Below are positions 36,248 to 44,642 of a DNA stretch of 64,000 nt, piece after piece. How positions within the stretch are numbered: the first letter of the stretch is position 1; each line of letters opens with the position of its first letter. The notes under the pieces were generated by a model. That model was not told where the DNA came from. It saw nothing but the letters and a program-made list of their open reading frames with translations, and searched no databases. This stretch comes from JBBQXH01 sp963710975 (lineage in GTDB: Bacteria; Actinomycetota; Thermoleophilia; Gaiellales; Gaiellaceae), in contig CAVQCG010000004.1 of the NCBI GenBank assembly GCA_963710975.1, forward strand, positions 868,001 through 932,000, given 5' to 3'. The position numbers and the translations under genes are program-made.

Positions 36248-36512
36248 GGATGCGGCCGCTGCGCGGTACTTCCACGCCTGGAACGTCCACGCCGGATACG
36301 GCCGCTCCGCGGCCTGAACTACGCGGCCGACTACGTCGTCCGCTGCGCGGCCTCGGGGCTGCCACAGCGGACGCTTGCTCCGCGGCCTGAACTACGCGGC
36401 CGACTACGTCGTCCGCTGCGCGGCCCGCTCCCGCGGGCCTTGCCCCGCGGCCTGAACTACGCGGCCGGTGCTGCCGCCCGCTGCGCGGCCCCCTCACGGG
36501 GGCCTTGCGGGG
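36248..36512 (+). repeat. Structured GC-rich repeat array 2
   Basis: Plus strand: a degenerate unit (GGATGCGGCCGCTGCGCGG) is followed by three units. H1 is GGCCGC-TCC-GCGGCC, H2 is CGAC-TAC-GTCG, and H3 is GGCCCGC-TCCC-GCGGGCC in one unit and GGCCCCC-TCAC-GGGGGCC in the last. These differ from array 1 by paired changes that keep the stems. The array fills the space between the lipoprotein and the convergent kinase, and its last unit encodes the kinase's C-terminal tail. Confidence 0.75.
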
Positions 36513-37887
36513 ACGTTGCGGGGAGGACGAGGTCGAATGTCGAGCCGGTGCCGGACTCCGACCGGAGCTCGAGCCGGCCGCCGAGTGCGACGGCGAGCTC
36601 TCGCGCGATGGGAAGACCAAGCCCCGTTCCCTGGCCGTTCTTCGACCAGAACGGACGGAAGACTCGATCCCGGTCGACCTCGGCTATCCCCGGTCCGCTG
36701 TCAGACACCGATACGCGGACCTGACCGTCCGCGCGAGAGACTCCGAGCATGACGACTCCACCGTCGGGCGTCCATTCGAGGGCGTTCGCCAGCAGGTTCG
36801 AGACGATCTGAAGAACACGATCGCCGTCGGTGATGAGCACGGGAGCGGACTCGATCGAGCGCGCGTAGTGGATCTCGCGGCGGCGCGCGTCCTCCACGAA
36901 TCCCTGGTACGCCTGCTCCAGCAGTCGCTCGAGATCCACCTCCTCGTCCACGAGAGTGAACCTGTTCGCGTTCAGCTTGGCGAGATCGAGCAGGTCTCCG
37001 ACGAGACGGGAAAGCCGGTCGGTCTCGGTGCGGATCACGTCGAGAGACGCGTCGCGCGCTGCAGGTTCCTCGACGAGCCCCTCGCGAAGCGCGTCGACAT
37101 GACCCCGAATTGCCGTAAGAGGTGTCCGAAGCTCATGGGAGACCGTCATCAGGAAGTTCCGCTCGAGCTTGCTGGCTTCGGAGAGACGTTCGGTCATCTC
37201 TCGGAAGCGGTCTGTGAGGTGGCCGATCTCGTCCCGTGACGTGACAGGGGGAAGCTCGACGTCGTAGTGGCCCTGCGCAACCTCGTCGGCGGCCGCAGAG
37301 AGCGCAAGAACCGGTCGCGTCAAGCGGCGCGAGAGGTACACGAACAGCCCGGCGGCGACGAGGAGACCGCCGAGGAAGGCAAGGCCGACTCGCCAGACGA
37401 GCACCAGCCAGCGGTCGCCGAGCTCGGCCTTCGGCTTCGCGACGACGAGGGCACCGAATGTCTCGCCGCCGAGCGCGATCGGCTCGACGATCGCGACGAA
37501 CTTCCGGTCTTCTCCGGGCGGCGTGAACTCGAGGTCCGCGGTCGACGCGGGTAGGCCGTCCAGGCCCGCCTGCTTCTGTGTCAACGCTCGGAGGCCCGAC
37601 GCTTCACCAGGAAAGATCTCCACCCCCACGTAGTAGAGCCTCGCGCCGGTCGCCTGCTCCAGTCGGGGAGCCGCGAGGCGCGGCGCCGCGGTTCCCTCGT
37701 CGACGCTCTGGAGTGCCTGCTCCTCGTAGAGGTCGGCGAGCGCCCGTGCCTGTCGCCTGAGATCCTTGACGGTCTGGCTCTCTGCGTAGTCCTGGAAGAG
37801 GCGAACCGCGATCACGGTCGTCACCAGACCGGCGATCAGCACGCCGAGGACGAAGAAGGCCGGAACGCGGAAGCGAAGCGACCGCAT
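36457..37887 (-). CDS. HAMP-domain sensor histidine kinase
   Basis: 476 aa. Membrane helix near residues 9-28 (FFVLGVLIAGLVTTVIAVRL), an extracytoplasmic sensor region with no named fold, a second helix (LVWRVGLAFLGGLLVAAGLF), HAMP, then HisKA with phospho-His in TVSHELRTPLTAIRGHVDAL and an HATPase with LLANALEWTPDGG, SDSGPGIAEV and GTGLGLPIARELA. It pairs with the response regulator 17 bp upstream in the same operon. Its last 15-20 residues (QGPREGAAQR, alanine-rich) come from repeat array 2, so the array seems to have replaced or extended the original end. Confidence 0.94.
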   Translation of the reverse strand: MRSLRFRVPAFFVLGVLIAGLVTTVIAVRLFQDYAESQTVKDLRRQARALADLYEEQALQSVDEGTAAPRLAAPRLEQATGARLYYVGVEIFPGEASGLRALTQKQAGLDGLPASTADLEFTPPGEDRKFVAIVEPIALGGETFGALVVAKPKAELGDRWLVLVWRVGLAFLGGLLVAAGLFVYLSRRLTRPVLALSAAADEVAQGHYDVELPPVTSRDEIGHLTDRFREMTERLSEASKLERNFLMTVSHELRTPLTAIRGHVDALREGLVEEPAARDASLDVIRTETDRLSRLVGDLLDLAKLNANRFTLVDEEVDLERLLEQAYQGFVEDARRREIHYARSIESAPVLITDGDRVLQIVSNLLANALEWTPDGGVVMLGVSRADGQVRVSVSDSGPGIAEVDRDRVFRPFWSKNGQGTGLGLPIARELAVALGGRLELRSESGTGSTFDLVLPATSPQGPREGAAQRAAAPAA

Positions 37888-37904
37888 CGTCTGAGGGTAG
37901 CGCC

Positions 37905-38609
37905 CTACGTGACCGGCGCGGGCTTCGGCTCGGTCGAAACCTTGTAACCGACGCCCCACACGGTGACGATCGGGCAATCCTCACCGAGCTTCCGCCGCAG
38001 CTGGCGCACATGGACGTCGACGGTTCGGGTGTCTCCGGCGAACGTGTAGCCCCAGACGCGCTCGAGGAGCTGGTCGCGAGTGAGAACGAGCCCGCGATGG
38101 TCGAGGAGCTCCCAGAGCAGGTCGAACTCCTTCGGCGCGAGCTGCACCTCGACGTCGCCCACGGTGGCCTCGCGGCGGCCCGAGTCGACGAGAAGATCGC
38201 CGTGACTGAGCGTCGCGCTCTCGACAGCGCGACGGCCCGGGCCGGTGCGTCGCAGGATCGACTTCACCCGGGCGACGAGCTCGCGGGGGTTGAACGGCTT
38301 CGTGAGGTAGTCGTCGGCGCCGACCTCGAGCCCGATGATCTTGTCGACGTCGTCGTCCCGAGCCGTGAGCATGAGGATCGGGACGTCCGAGCGCTGGCGA
38401 ATGCGCCGACACACGTCGATGCCGTCGATGTCGGGGAGAGCCAGGTCGAGAACGATCAACGCCGGCCCCTCGGCGGCCGCTCGGGCGAGCGCCTCGGCCC
38501 CGGTCGAGGCAACCGACACGTTGAAGCCACCCTTCTTCAGGTACATCGCGACGAACGAAGCGATGCTCTCCTCGTCCTCGACGACCAGAACTTTCTGGAC
38601 TCCCTGCAC
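37905..38609 (-). CDS. OmpR/PhoB-family response regulator
   Basis: 234 aa. Receiver domain with VVEDEE acidic pair, phosphoacceptor Asp in LIVLDLALPDIDG and lysine in YLTKPFNPREL; winged-helix domain with LAPKEFDLLWELLDHRGLVL and ending TVWGVGYKV. It is directly upstream of the histidine kinase at 36457-37887, forming a complete two-component pair. The exported protein gene precedes it with a 28-bp gap. Confidence 0.95.
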   Translation of the reverse strand: MQGVQKVLVVEDEESIASFVAMYLKKGGFNVSVASTGAEALARAAAEGPALIVLDLALPDIDGIDVCRRIRQRSDVPILMLTARDDDVDKIIGLEVGADDYLTKPFNPRELVARVKSILRRTGPGRRAVESATLSHGDLLVDSGRREATVGDVEVQLAPKEFDLLWELLDHRGLVLTRDQLLERVWGYTFAGDTRTVDVHVRQLRRKLGEDCPIVTVWGVGYKVSTEPKPAPVT

Positions 38610-38637
38610 GATTCCCTCATCCTCCAGAGTCGGCGGC

Positions 38638-39111
38638 TCAGCCGCCGAGCCTGAAGGTTCTCCACTCGAGGGGCCACGGGCGATACGGACCGCCGGCGAC
38701 GGAGTAGCGCCCCTTGCCGGCCAGGCCTACGGTGCCGTCGCCGACGGCGCTGACGTTGATGTCATTGCCCTTGATCCTGACGCGCCAGCGACCCCGGAAG
38801 ACACGGAAGCGGATGTTGTCGCCGTGGTAGACCGTCGTCTGCGCATCGATCTGGAAGCTCTCGTCGTCGCCGACCACGAAGATGTCCGTCTCGACCTTGC
38901 CGGGAAGATCGGTGACCCACACCCACCCGTTGCCAACCGACCCGATCAGCGCGCCCCGTAGGCCGATCGTCGTGCGCCCGTTTCCGTCCACGAGCTCGAT
39001 GCCGTTGTCCTTATCCGTGCGGATCACAGGCCGTGCGGCGGCGACCGTCGCCGTCCCGAGAAAGACGGCGAGCGCGATCAGGGGGATGAGGATGCGCCGG
39101 GCCACGACCAT
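38638..39111 (-). CDS. Small exported protein of unknown function
   Basis: 157 aa. A signal peptide (RRILIPLIALAVFLGTATVA then AAA) leads into a beta-rich domain with regular glycines (IELVDGNGRTTIGLRGALIG, VGDGTVGLAGKGRYSVAGG). No catalytic motif. First gene of a three-gene operon with the response regulator and kinase, so it may be a partner or sensor of that system. The ATG at 39109-39111 is the start at which the signal peptide begins. Confidence 0.7.
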   Translation of the reverse strand: MVVARRILIPLIALAVFLGTATVAAARPVIRTDKDNGIELVDGNGRTTIGLRGALIGSVGNGWVWVTDLPGKVETDIFVVGDDESFQIDAQTTVYHGDNIRFRVFRGRWRVRIKGNDINVSAVGDGTVGLAGKGRYSVAGGPYRPWPLEWRTFRLGG

Positions 39112-39242
39112 CGTGCTGCTCGCAGTATCACTGCCGGGGGTGGGTACGCAATCAGCGGTGCGTAAGGAAAGTGTAAACAGGCACGAAGGAACTACGCTGG
39201 CACGGCCGAAGGAGTCCGGCGAGCGACCTAGCATCTGTCCAG

Positions 39243-39503
39243 GTGATGACGCCGGATACCCGTCACGACCGCACGATGACCCTCCTCGCAGCACGGCTCG
39301 AGACGATTGGGCTGGCGGTCGAGCGAAGGGCCGAGCGCAACCCGGAGATCGAGTCGCACGTCCTGCGCGCTGCGATGGCGACGAGAAACGCCGTTCTGCT
39401 CGAGCTCATCTCGCGAGAGGAGGCTGACCGTGTCTGGGCCGACGCGGCGGAACGCCATCCCGGCGTGTCATGGGCGGCGCGCGGCCCGTTGCTCGCAGCC
39501 TGA
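39243..39503 (+). CDS. Small hypothetical protein
   Basis: 86 aa, mostly helical (LLAARLETIGLAVERRAERN, AMATRNAVLLELISREEADR). No signal peptide or known motif. It may start at GTG 39243 or at the ATG three bases later. It ends 1 nt before the convergent zinc-motif gene. Coding is supported by codon pattern and position only. Confidence 0.5.
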   Translation: MMTPDTRHDRTMTLLAARLETIGLAVERRAERNPEIESHVLRAAMATRNAVLLELISREEADRVWADAAERHPGVSWAARGPLLAA

Positions 39504-39504
39504 G

Positions 39505-39732
39505 CTACGCCACCTGCCGTACGGTTCCGCGGAGCCCGACCGAGCTCTCGCGCTGGGCTTCCCGGGCGGAGCGAACCCAGCCCGAGCGCACGGCCTCGCG
39601 CTCGCAGAGCCCGCACACGACCCGCTCCCCGCGCCCTGCCGCACCCGGCTCCCAGTGCCGATAGCGCTCCCCGGCCATGAGATTCCTCCGGCACAACGCG
39701 CACATTGTCACGAGCCCGATCCTACGGCTCAC
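39505..39732 (-). CDS. Small zinc-finger-like protein
   Basis: 75 aa with two CxxC pairs 27 residues apart (MCALCRRN and VVCGLCERE), as in a treble-clef or zinc-ribbon fold. A tryptophan-containing RYRHWEPG lies between them. The C-terminal half is basic. Function unknown; zinc binding is inferred from the cysteine spacing. Confidence 0.55.
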   Translation of the reverse strand: MSRRIGLVTMCALCRRNLMAGERYRHWEPGAAGRGERVVCGLCEREAVRSGWVRSAREAQRESSVGLRGTVRQVA

Positions 39733-39758
39733 TCCGGACGGATCCGGTAGCCGCGGAG

Positions 39759-40622
39759 TCAGCCGTCGTAGGCGTAGAACCCGCGCCCCGTCTTCCGGCC
39801 GAGACGGCCCGCTTGCAGCATCCGAACGAGCGTCGCCGGCGGAGCGAAACGGGGTTCGCGGTAGGCATCCCAGAGCGCCTCCGCCGCATGCACGTGCACG
39901 TCCACGCCGATCAGGTCAATCAGAGCGAGCGGGCCGATCGGCCAGTTCGTACCGAGCCGCATCGCCGTATCGATGTCCTCTGGGCTCGCCGTGCCCTCGT
40001 CGAGGACACGCACAGCATCGTTGAGCACCGGGATCAGGATGCGGTTCACGACGAAGCCCGGCGTGTCGCGGCAGGCGATCGGGGTCTTGCCGATCTGCTC
40101 CGCGAACGCGAACGCGGCAGCGAACGCCTCGTCAGACGTGAGGTCGGTTCGGACGACCTCGACCAGCGGAAGCACCGGTGCCGGATTGAAGAAATGGAGG
40201 CCGACCACTCGCTCCGGGTGCGTCGTGACCGCCGCGACCTGCGTGACAGGCAGCGCCGAGGTGTTCGTTGCGAGGACGGTGTCTGCCCGAACGACGTCGT
40301 CGAGCTGACGGAAGAGCGACTCCTTCACTGCGAGATCCTCGACGGCCGCCTCGATCACGAGATCGCACGACGCGAGCGCCGAGAGATCGTCCGTGACGGT
40401 CAGCCGGGCGAGGGCAGCGTCTCGCTCCTGCGCTGTCAGCCTGCCCTTCTCGATGCCGCGGCTCACATATCGCTCGACTGTCGCGCGTCCCCGCTCGGCG
40501 AGCTGAGCGGTCAGCTCGCGTCCAACGGTCTCGATCCCGGCGAGGATGCAGACCTGCGCGATTCCGGCACCCATCTGCCCGAGACCGACGATCCCGACAG
40601 CCCTGATCTCCTGCGGTGTCAT
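39759..40622 (-). CDS. 3-hydroxybutyryl-CoA dehydrogenase
   Basis: 287-aa NAD(P)-dependent dehydrogenase acting on 3-hydroxyacyl-CoA, cytoplasmic, in fatty acid or butyrate/PHB metabolism. N-terminal Rossmann motif AVGIVGLGQMGAGIAQV, then DLVIEAAVEDLAVKESLF, TNTSALPVTQVAA, catalytic-region HFFNPAPVLPLVEVV (His) and PIACRDTPGFVVNRILIPVL; the C-terminal helical domain ends LGRKTGRGFYAYDG. The start at MTPQEIRA was chosen as standard for the family. Single gene, divergent from the zinc-ribbon gene. Confidence 0.95.
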   Translation of the reverse strand: MTPQEIRAVGIVGLGQMGAGIAQVCILAGIETVGRELTAQLAERGRATVERYVSRGIEKGRLTAQERDAALARLTVTDDLSALASCDLVIEAAVEDLAVKESLFRQLDDVVRADTVLATNTSALPVTQVAAVTTHPERVVGLHFFNPAPVLPLVEVVRTDLTSDEAFAAAFAFAEQIGKTPIACRDTPGFVVNRILIPVLNDAVRVLDEGTASPEDIDTAMRLGTNWPIGPLALIDLIGVDVHVHAAEALWDAYREPRFAPPATLVRMLQAGRLGRKTGRGFYAYDG

Positions 40623-40669
40623 CCGGGCAACACTAGAGCCTCTGTCCGGCGCATGGTTCAATTCCCCGG

Positions 40670-41110
40670 ATGGCCGACGAGCGCGACGACATGGTGGACC
40701 CGGGCCGGGTGCGTGCAGCCTCCGGCGGCCGGGCCAGCCGTCTCGACTGGTCCTTCAGCCCGGGACGGCTCGGGACGCACCGCAAGCTGTACAAGCTCGC
40801 GCGGGAGCGTGACGCCCGGATCCGCGATCTCGGAGGCCTCACGCTCGAGATGGTGCGCCGCGAACAGCTGAATCCCGACCTGCTCTCGTCCCAGGCCGGG
40901 AGGATCCTCGAGCTCGAGCGGGTGGTCGCCGAGATCGAGTCGCCGCCGGTCGACCGACCCCCCGATGAGACGCAGGGCACCGAGAGCGGCACCGAGATCC
41001 TCTGCAGCTGCGGCTGGGCGCTCGAGCCAGGCGCGAGGTTCTGCTCGCATTGCGGGCGACCGACTGCCCTCGCCCCCCCAGACGCGCCGCGAGCCCCGGG
41101 GAGCTGGTGA
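40670..41110 (+). CDS. Zinc-ribbon protein of unknown function
   Basis: 146 aa. A basic helical region (SPGRLGTHRKLYKLARERDA, LTLEMVRREQLNPDLLSSQA) is followed by a short linker and a C-terminal zinc ribbon: CSCGWALEPGARFCSHCG. Its stop overlaps the next gene's ATG (TGATG), so the two are co-translated. No transmembrane segment. Role unknown. Confidence 0.7.
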   Translation: MADERDDMVDPGRVRAASGGRASRLDWSFSPGRLGTHRKLYKLARERDARIRDLGGLTLEMVRREQLNPDLLSSQAGRILELERVVAEIESPPVDRPPDETQGTESGTEILCSCGWALEPGARFCSHCGRPTALAPPDAPRAPGSW

Positions 41111-41901
41111 TGGAGCCGACCGACGGTACCGGCGACGACCAGGCGCCTCCCCGGCCCGAGACGTGTCCCAACTGCGGAACTCCGCACGCCGCAGACCAGG
41201 AGTACTGCCTCGAGTGTGGTGCGCGCCTGCCGGCGTTCCGCAAGGCGCGCGTCCCCGGAGCGTTCATCGCGGCCGCGATCCTCATCGCGCTCCTCGCCGT
41301 CGCCGGGGTCGTGGCGGGCCTTCTCCTCTCGACCGGGGACGACAGCACGCCGTCGGCGAACGCGACCACGACCCTCCCTCTCGAAACGACTCTCGCCGGA
41401 CCGGTGACGCAGACGTTCGTCCCGTCGACCGATCTTCCTCAGGCCACCGGTGGCGCCGATACGGGCCTACCCGCCGACACCGGCCTTCCCCCGGTCGAGA
41501 CCACCCTGGTTCCACAGGGAACCGAGCCGAGCCTGACGACACCGACACCGACGGAGCCACCGCCCACCAACCCCTCGACCGAGCCCACCGCGACGACGCC
41601 GACGACACCGCCCGCAACCGGCTCCGGCTGGCCGGCCGGACAGTCGGGGTACACGGTCATCGTGGCCTCGATCCCCGTCAGCCAGGGCGAGGCGGCGGCA
41701 CAGGCGCAGGCCCAACGGGCAACGGCAGCGGGGCTCCCCCAGGTCGGGGTGCTCGTCTCGTCGCAGTTCTCGAGCCTCCGCCCCGGCTACTACGCCGTCT
41801 TCACCGGCGTGTACTCGTCGCTCGACCAGGCGAAGAGCGCACTTCCTCAGGCCCGCTCGGCGGGTTTCTCCGACGCCTACACGCGGCAGGTGACGCCGTA
41901 G
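41110..41901 (+). CDS. Membrane protein with zinc ribbon and SPOR domain
   Basis: 263 aa. An N-terminal cytoplasmic zinc ribbon (CPNCGTPHAADQEYCLECG) is followed by one membrane helix (GAFIAAAILIALLAVAGVVA) and a long Thr/Pro-rich extracytoplasmic linker. The C-terminal SPOR domain (YTVIVASIPVSQGEAAAQAQ, then YYAVFTGVYSSLDQAKSAL) binds denuded peptidoglycan at septa in other bacteria. It is coupled to the preceding zinc-ribbon gene. It may link a cytoplasmic partner to the division-site wall. Confidence 0.85.
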   Translation: MEPTDGTGDDQAPPRPETCPNCGTPHAADQEYCLECGARLPAFRKARVPGAFIAAAILIALLAVAGVVAGLLLSTGDDSTPSANATTTLPLETTLAGPVTQTFVPSTDLPQATGGADTGLPADTGLPPVETTLVPQGTEPSLTTPTPTEPPPTNPSTEPTATTPTTPPATGSGWPAGQSGYTVIVASIPVSQGEAAAQAQAQRATAAGLPQVGVLVSSQFSSLRPGYYAVFTGVYSSLDQAKSALPQARSAGFSDAYTRQVTP

Positions 41902-42063
41902 CAACCGCCCTTGACGCTGGCCGCGAAAAGGCCAATGTCAGACACAACTTTGTAACAGGGGCGAAAGCAGGCTAAGCTCTGAAAGACACCCCGTTGCTTA
42001 ACACGCGCTTAAGAGTTCTTTGCAGGACTTTCATCCCTTGTACTCCATACTGGAACATAGCTG

Positions 42064-42522
42064 ATGAACAAGAGAATCCAGGCAGTCATGTATCAATACT
42101 CTCGGGCCATCTACCGGTCGATCAAGGACCTGATCGACCCGTACGTCGACATCGAGACGCAGCTCGAGTACCGGCGCGAGGTGCTCGCTGCGTGTGAGGA
42201 GACCGTGGAGCGGCTCGCACGTGATCCGCGGTACTTTGCGAAGCCGGAACGCGCGCTCTTCGCCGACATCCGGCGCTATTTTCCGATAACGGCTCAGGCG
42301 CAGGTCTCCTGGGCCGTGAGCCAGGGAATCGGCGCCGCGGTCAACTACGTCGAGGAGCAGATCGAAGCCGGCGCCTTCGACGGCGGCGCCGCACGATGCC
42401 GCGCAACGACGCGCAAGGGCAAGCCCTGCCAGCGGACACCGCTCCCCGAGCGCGAGTACTGCCCGTCGCATCAGCACCTCGAGACCGGCCGTACGGCTGC
42501 CTCGAGCCGGGTCGCAGCGTAG
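42064..42522 (+). CDS. Conserved hypothetical protein with C-terminal Cys/His motif
   Basis: 152 aa. A helical N-terminus (QYSRAIYRSIKDLIDPYVDI) leads to CRATTRKGKPCQRTPLPERE followed by YCPSH, a C-x9-C-x10-C-x2-H pattern like the small zinc motif seen in some phage-related and DNA-binding proteins. No enzyme domain. A 160-bp gap upstream has a TGGCC-GCGAAAA-GGCCA hairpin (about 41920-41936) and AT-richer DNA that may hold its promoter. It is not clearly in an operon with the WYL gene 92 bp downstream. Confidence 0.7.
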   Translation: MNKRIQAVMYQYSRAIYRSIKDLIDPYVDIETQLEYRREVLAACEETVERLARDPRYFAKPERALFADIRRYFPITAQAQVSWAVSQGIGAAVNYVEEQIEAGAFDGGAARCRATTRKGKPCQRTPLPEREYCPSHQHLETGRTAASSRVAA

Positions 42523-42614
42523 CGACGCCGATCGGGCGGCTCTCACCTCGCTCCTCCAGGGGATCTTTCCCGCCGAGGCAGCACGGCCGTCGCAGGTCGG
42601 GTTGAATACGGTCG

Positions 42615-44639
42615 GTGTCCCACGATGCTGACAAGCTGATCCGCCAGCTCTCGCTGGTCGCTTTCCTCATGGCCGAGCGGCGAGCGCTCACCGCGCGAGA
42701 CATCAAGAGCTGCGTCGAGGGGTACTCCGACATGTCGGACGAGGCGTTCGCGCGGCGGTTCTACTCCGACCGGAGCGAGCTCGTCGGGCTCGGCGTCCCG
42801 CTTCAGTCCCAGCGGGACGAGTTCACCGGCGAAGAGCTCTACACCCTCCGTTCCGAGCAGTACTTCCTCCCGCCCCTCGAGCTCTCGGACGACGAGCTCG
42901 CGGCGTTGCAGACCTCGCTGTTCCTTCTCGAAGGGCAGTTCGCGTACGCCGAGCCGCTCAGGCTCGCGCTGCAGAACCTCGCGCTCGGCCGGCCGGGGCC
43001 TGTCGAGGCGCCCACGGCGACCGCGGTGCGTGTCGAGGTTCTCGACCGTGACTACTCACCCGAGACCTCGGGCCGGCTCGCAAAGCTCGATGCGGCCATC
43101 TCGAAGCAGCGGACGGTGAAGTTCGAGTACTGGGCGATCGGACGGGACGAGGTATCCGTCCGAGCGGTCAACCCGTACGCGCTCTTCTCCGACAACGGCG
43201 TCTGGTACGTCGTCGGGAAGGATCTCGACCGGGACGACATGCGTACGTTCCGCGTGTCGCGGATCCGCGGCGACATCACGTTCGCAACACGCCGCGAGCG
43301 CGACTTCCGCTTCCCACTGGACTTCGATCCATCCGAGTATCGTGGCCGCCCGCCCTGGCAGGTCGGCGAGCCGCTCGGCGAGGCGAGGATCGAGGTCGGT
43401 CTCGACACCGCCTGGTGGGTGGAGCGGTCGTTCTCCGGCCGCGGCCGGCTCGAGGACGGCGTGTTCGTGACCGAGTATTCGGACGTCGGGCGGCTCGCAT
43501 CCTGGGTGCTGCGCCAGGATGGCCGGGCGCGCGCACTCGAGCCTCCGGAGCTGGTCGCCGAAGTGGCCGAGAGCCTCCGGCGGATCGCCGAGTCGCACGA
43601 GAACCCTCCTCCCGAGCCGGCGGCCCCGCTGGTCACGAACGGGGAGGCCCCCATCCCGGAGCGGCCAACGGGCCCCGTCCCGCCCGAGCGGTTCGCGGTG
43701 CTGCAGGCGCTCCTCGCACACCTCCTCGCCCGCTGCGGCGAAGGCAAGCGCGCCGTGATTCCAGCGACCGAACTGACCGACGGCTTTCAGATTCCCTACG
43801 AGGAGCTCGACGACCACCTGCAGCTCCTGAACCTCGTGAACTTCGGAGGTGGCTGCTACGCGGTCTACGCGGCCCTCGACGGCGACCAGGTCCGCGTCGA
43901 GAAGGAGCTCTTCGGTGACGCGTTCCGGCGTGCGCCGCGCTTGACCCCGCTCGAGGCGCGGGCCATCCGCCTCGCGCTCGAGTTCGTCGGGCCGATGATC
44001 GCGGCCGGCGCCCACACCCCGCTCGACCGGGTTCGGGGCAAGCTCGAGGAGACATTCGGGCAGTTCGAGCTGCGCGAGTCGGCCGACCCCGCGCCGCCGG
44101 GTGAGGAGGAGTCGCTGATCAGGACGCTCTCCGATGCGATCCAGCAAGACCGGCTCGTCGAGATCGAGTACCTGAAGCCCGACGAGACGACCACGTCGAC
44201 TCGCGTGATCGAGCCGTACACGATCTCCCGAGACCTCCCGAACTGGTACATCCACGCATGGGACCGCGACCGGGACGCGCCTCGGAGCTTCCGGCTCGAC
44301 CGGATGCGAAGCGCACGGCTCCTCGACGAACGCTTCGAGCAACGGGCCGACTTCGTCATCGAGTCGCCGCGTAGGCTCGCCCGGATCTGGATCTCGGCCG
44401 TTGCTGCACGCTGGTGGATGGAACGCGGCGCGGTACCGCTCGTCGACGGCGCTGCCCTCGGCGAGATCGACTTCGGTACCGAGTCGTATCTCGTCGGCGA
44501 GGTGCTCTCCCATCGAGGCGAGGCGGTCATCATCGAGCCGGCCGATCTCCGACCCCGCGTCGCCGCGCGAGCCCGCGAGCTCGCCGCCGAGCTCACATCA
44601 CCGAAGAAGACGAAGATAAGGGCGAAGGCGAAGCGTTAG
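42615..44639 (+). CDS. pafBC: PafBC: two fused WYL-domain transcription regulators
   Basis: 674-aa protein formed of two similar halves, each with a winged-helix N-terminus, a WYL/Sm-like domain and a WCX-type C-terminus. Half one: IRQLSLVAFLMAERRALTAR, then VKFEYWAIGRDEVSVRAVNP and WYVVGKDLDRDDMRTFRVSR. Half two: FAVLQALLAHLLARCGEGKR, IEYLKPDETTTSTRVIEPYT, NWYIHAWDRDRDAPRSFRLD. In actinobacteria PafB and PafC form a heterodimer that activates DNA-damage genes independently of LexA; here both are one chain. The GTG start at 42615 precedes SHDADKLIR. Confidence 0.88.
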   Translation: MSHDADKLIRQLSLVAFLMAERRALTARDIKSCVEGYSDMSDEAFARRFYSDRSELVGLGVPLQSQRDEFTGEELYTLRSEQYFLPPLELSDDELAALQTSLFLLEGQFAYAEPLRLALQNLALGRPGPVEAPTATAVRVEVLDRDYSPETSGRLAKLDAAISKQRTVKFEYWAIGRDEVSVRAVNPYALFSDNGVWYVVGKDLDRDDMRTFRVSRIRGDITFATRRERDFRFPLDFDPSEYRGRPPWQVGEPLGEARIEVGLDTAWWVERSFSGRGRLEDGVFVTEYSDVGRLASWVLRQDGRARALEPPELVAEVAESLRRIAESHENPPPEPAAPLVTNGEAPIPERPTGPVPPERFAVLQALLAHLLARCGEGKRAVIPATELTDGFQIPYEELDDHLQLLNLVNFGGGCYAVYAALDGDQVRVEKELFGDAFRRAPRLTPLEARAIRLALEFVGPMIAAGAHTPLDRVRGKLEETFGQFELRESADPAPPGEEESLIRTLSDAIQQDRLVEIEYLKPDETTTSTRVIEPYTISRDLPNWYIHAWDRDRDAPRSFRLDRMRSARLLDERFEQRADFVIESPRRLARIWISAVAARWWMERGAVPLVDGAALGEIDFGTESYLVGEVLSHRGEAVIIEPADLRPRVAARARELAAELTSPKKTKIRAKAKR

Positions 44640-44642
44640 CGC

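Noticed and set aside
35194..36512. CRISPR array.
   Set aside because: Units are tandem and homologous throughout with no unique spacers, and no cas gene is nearby.
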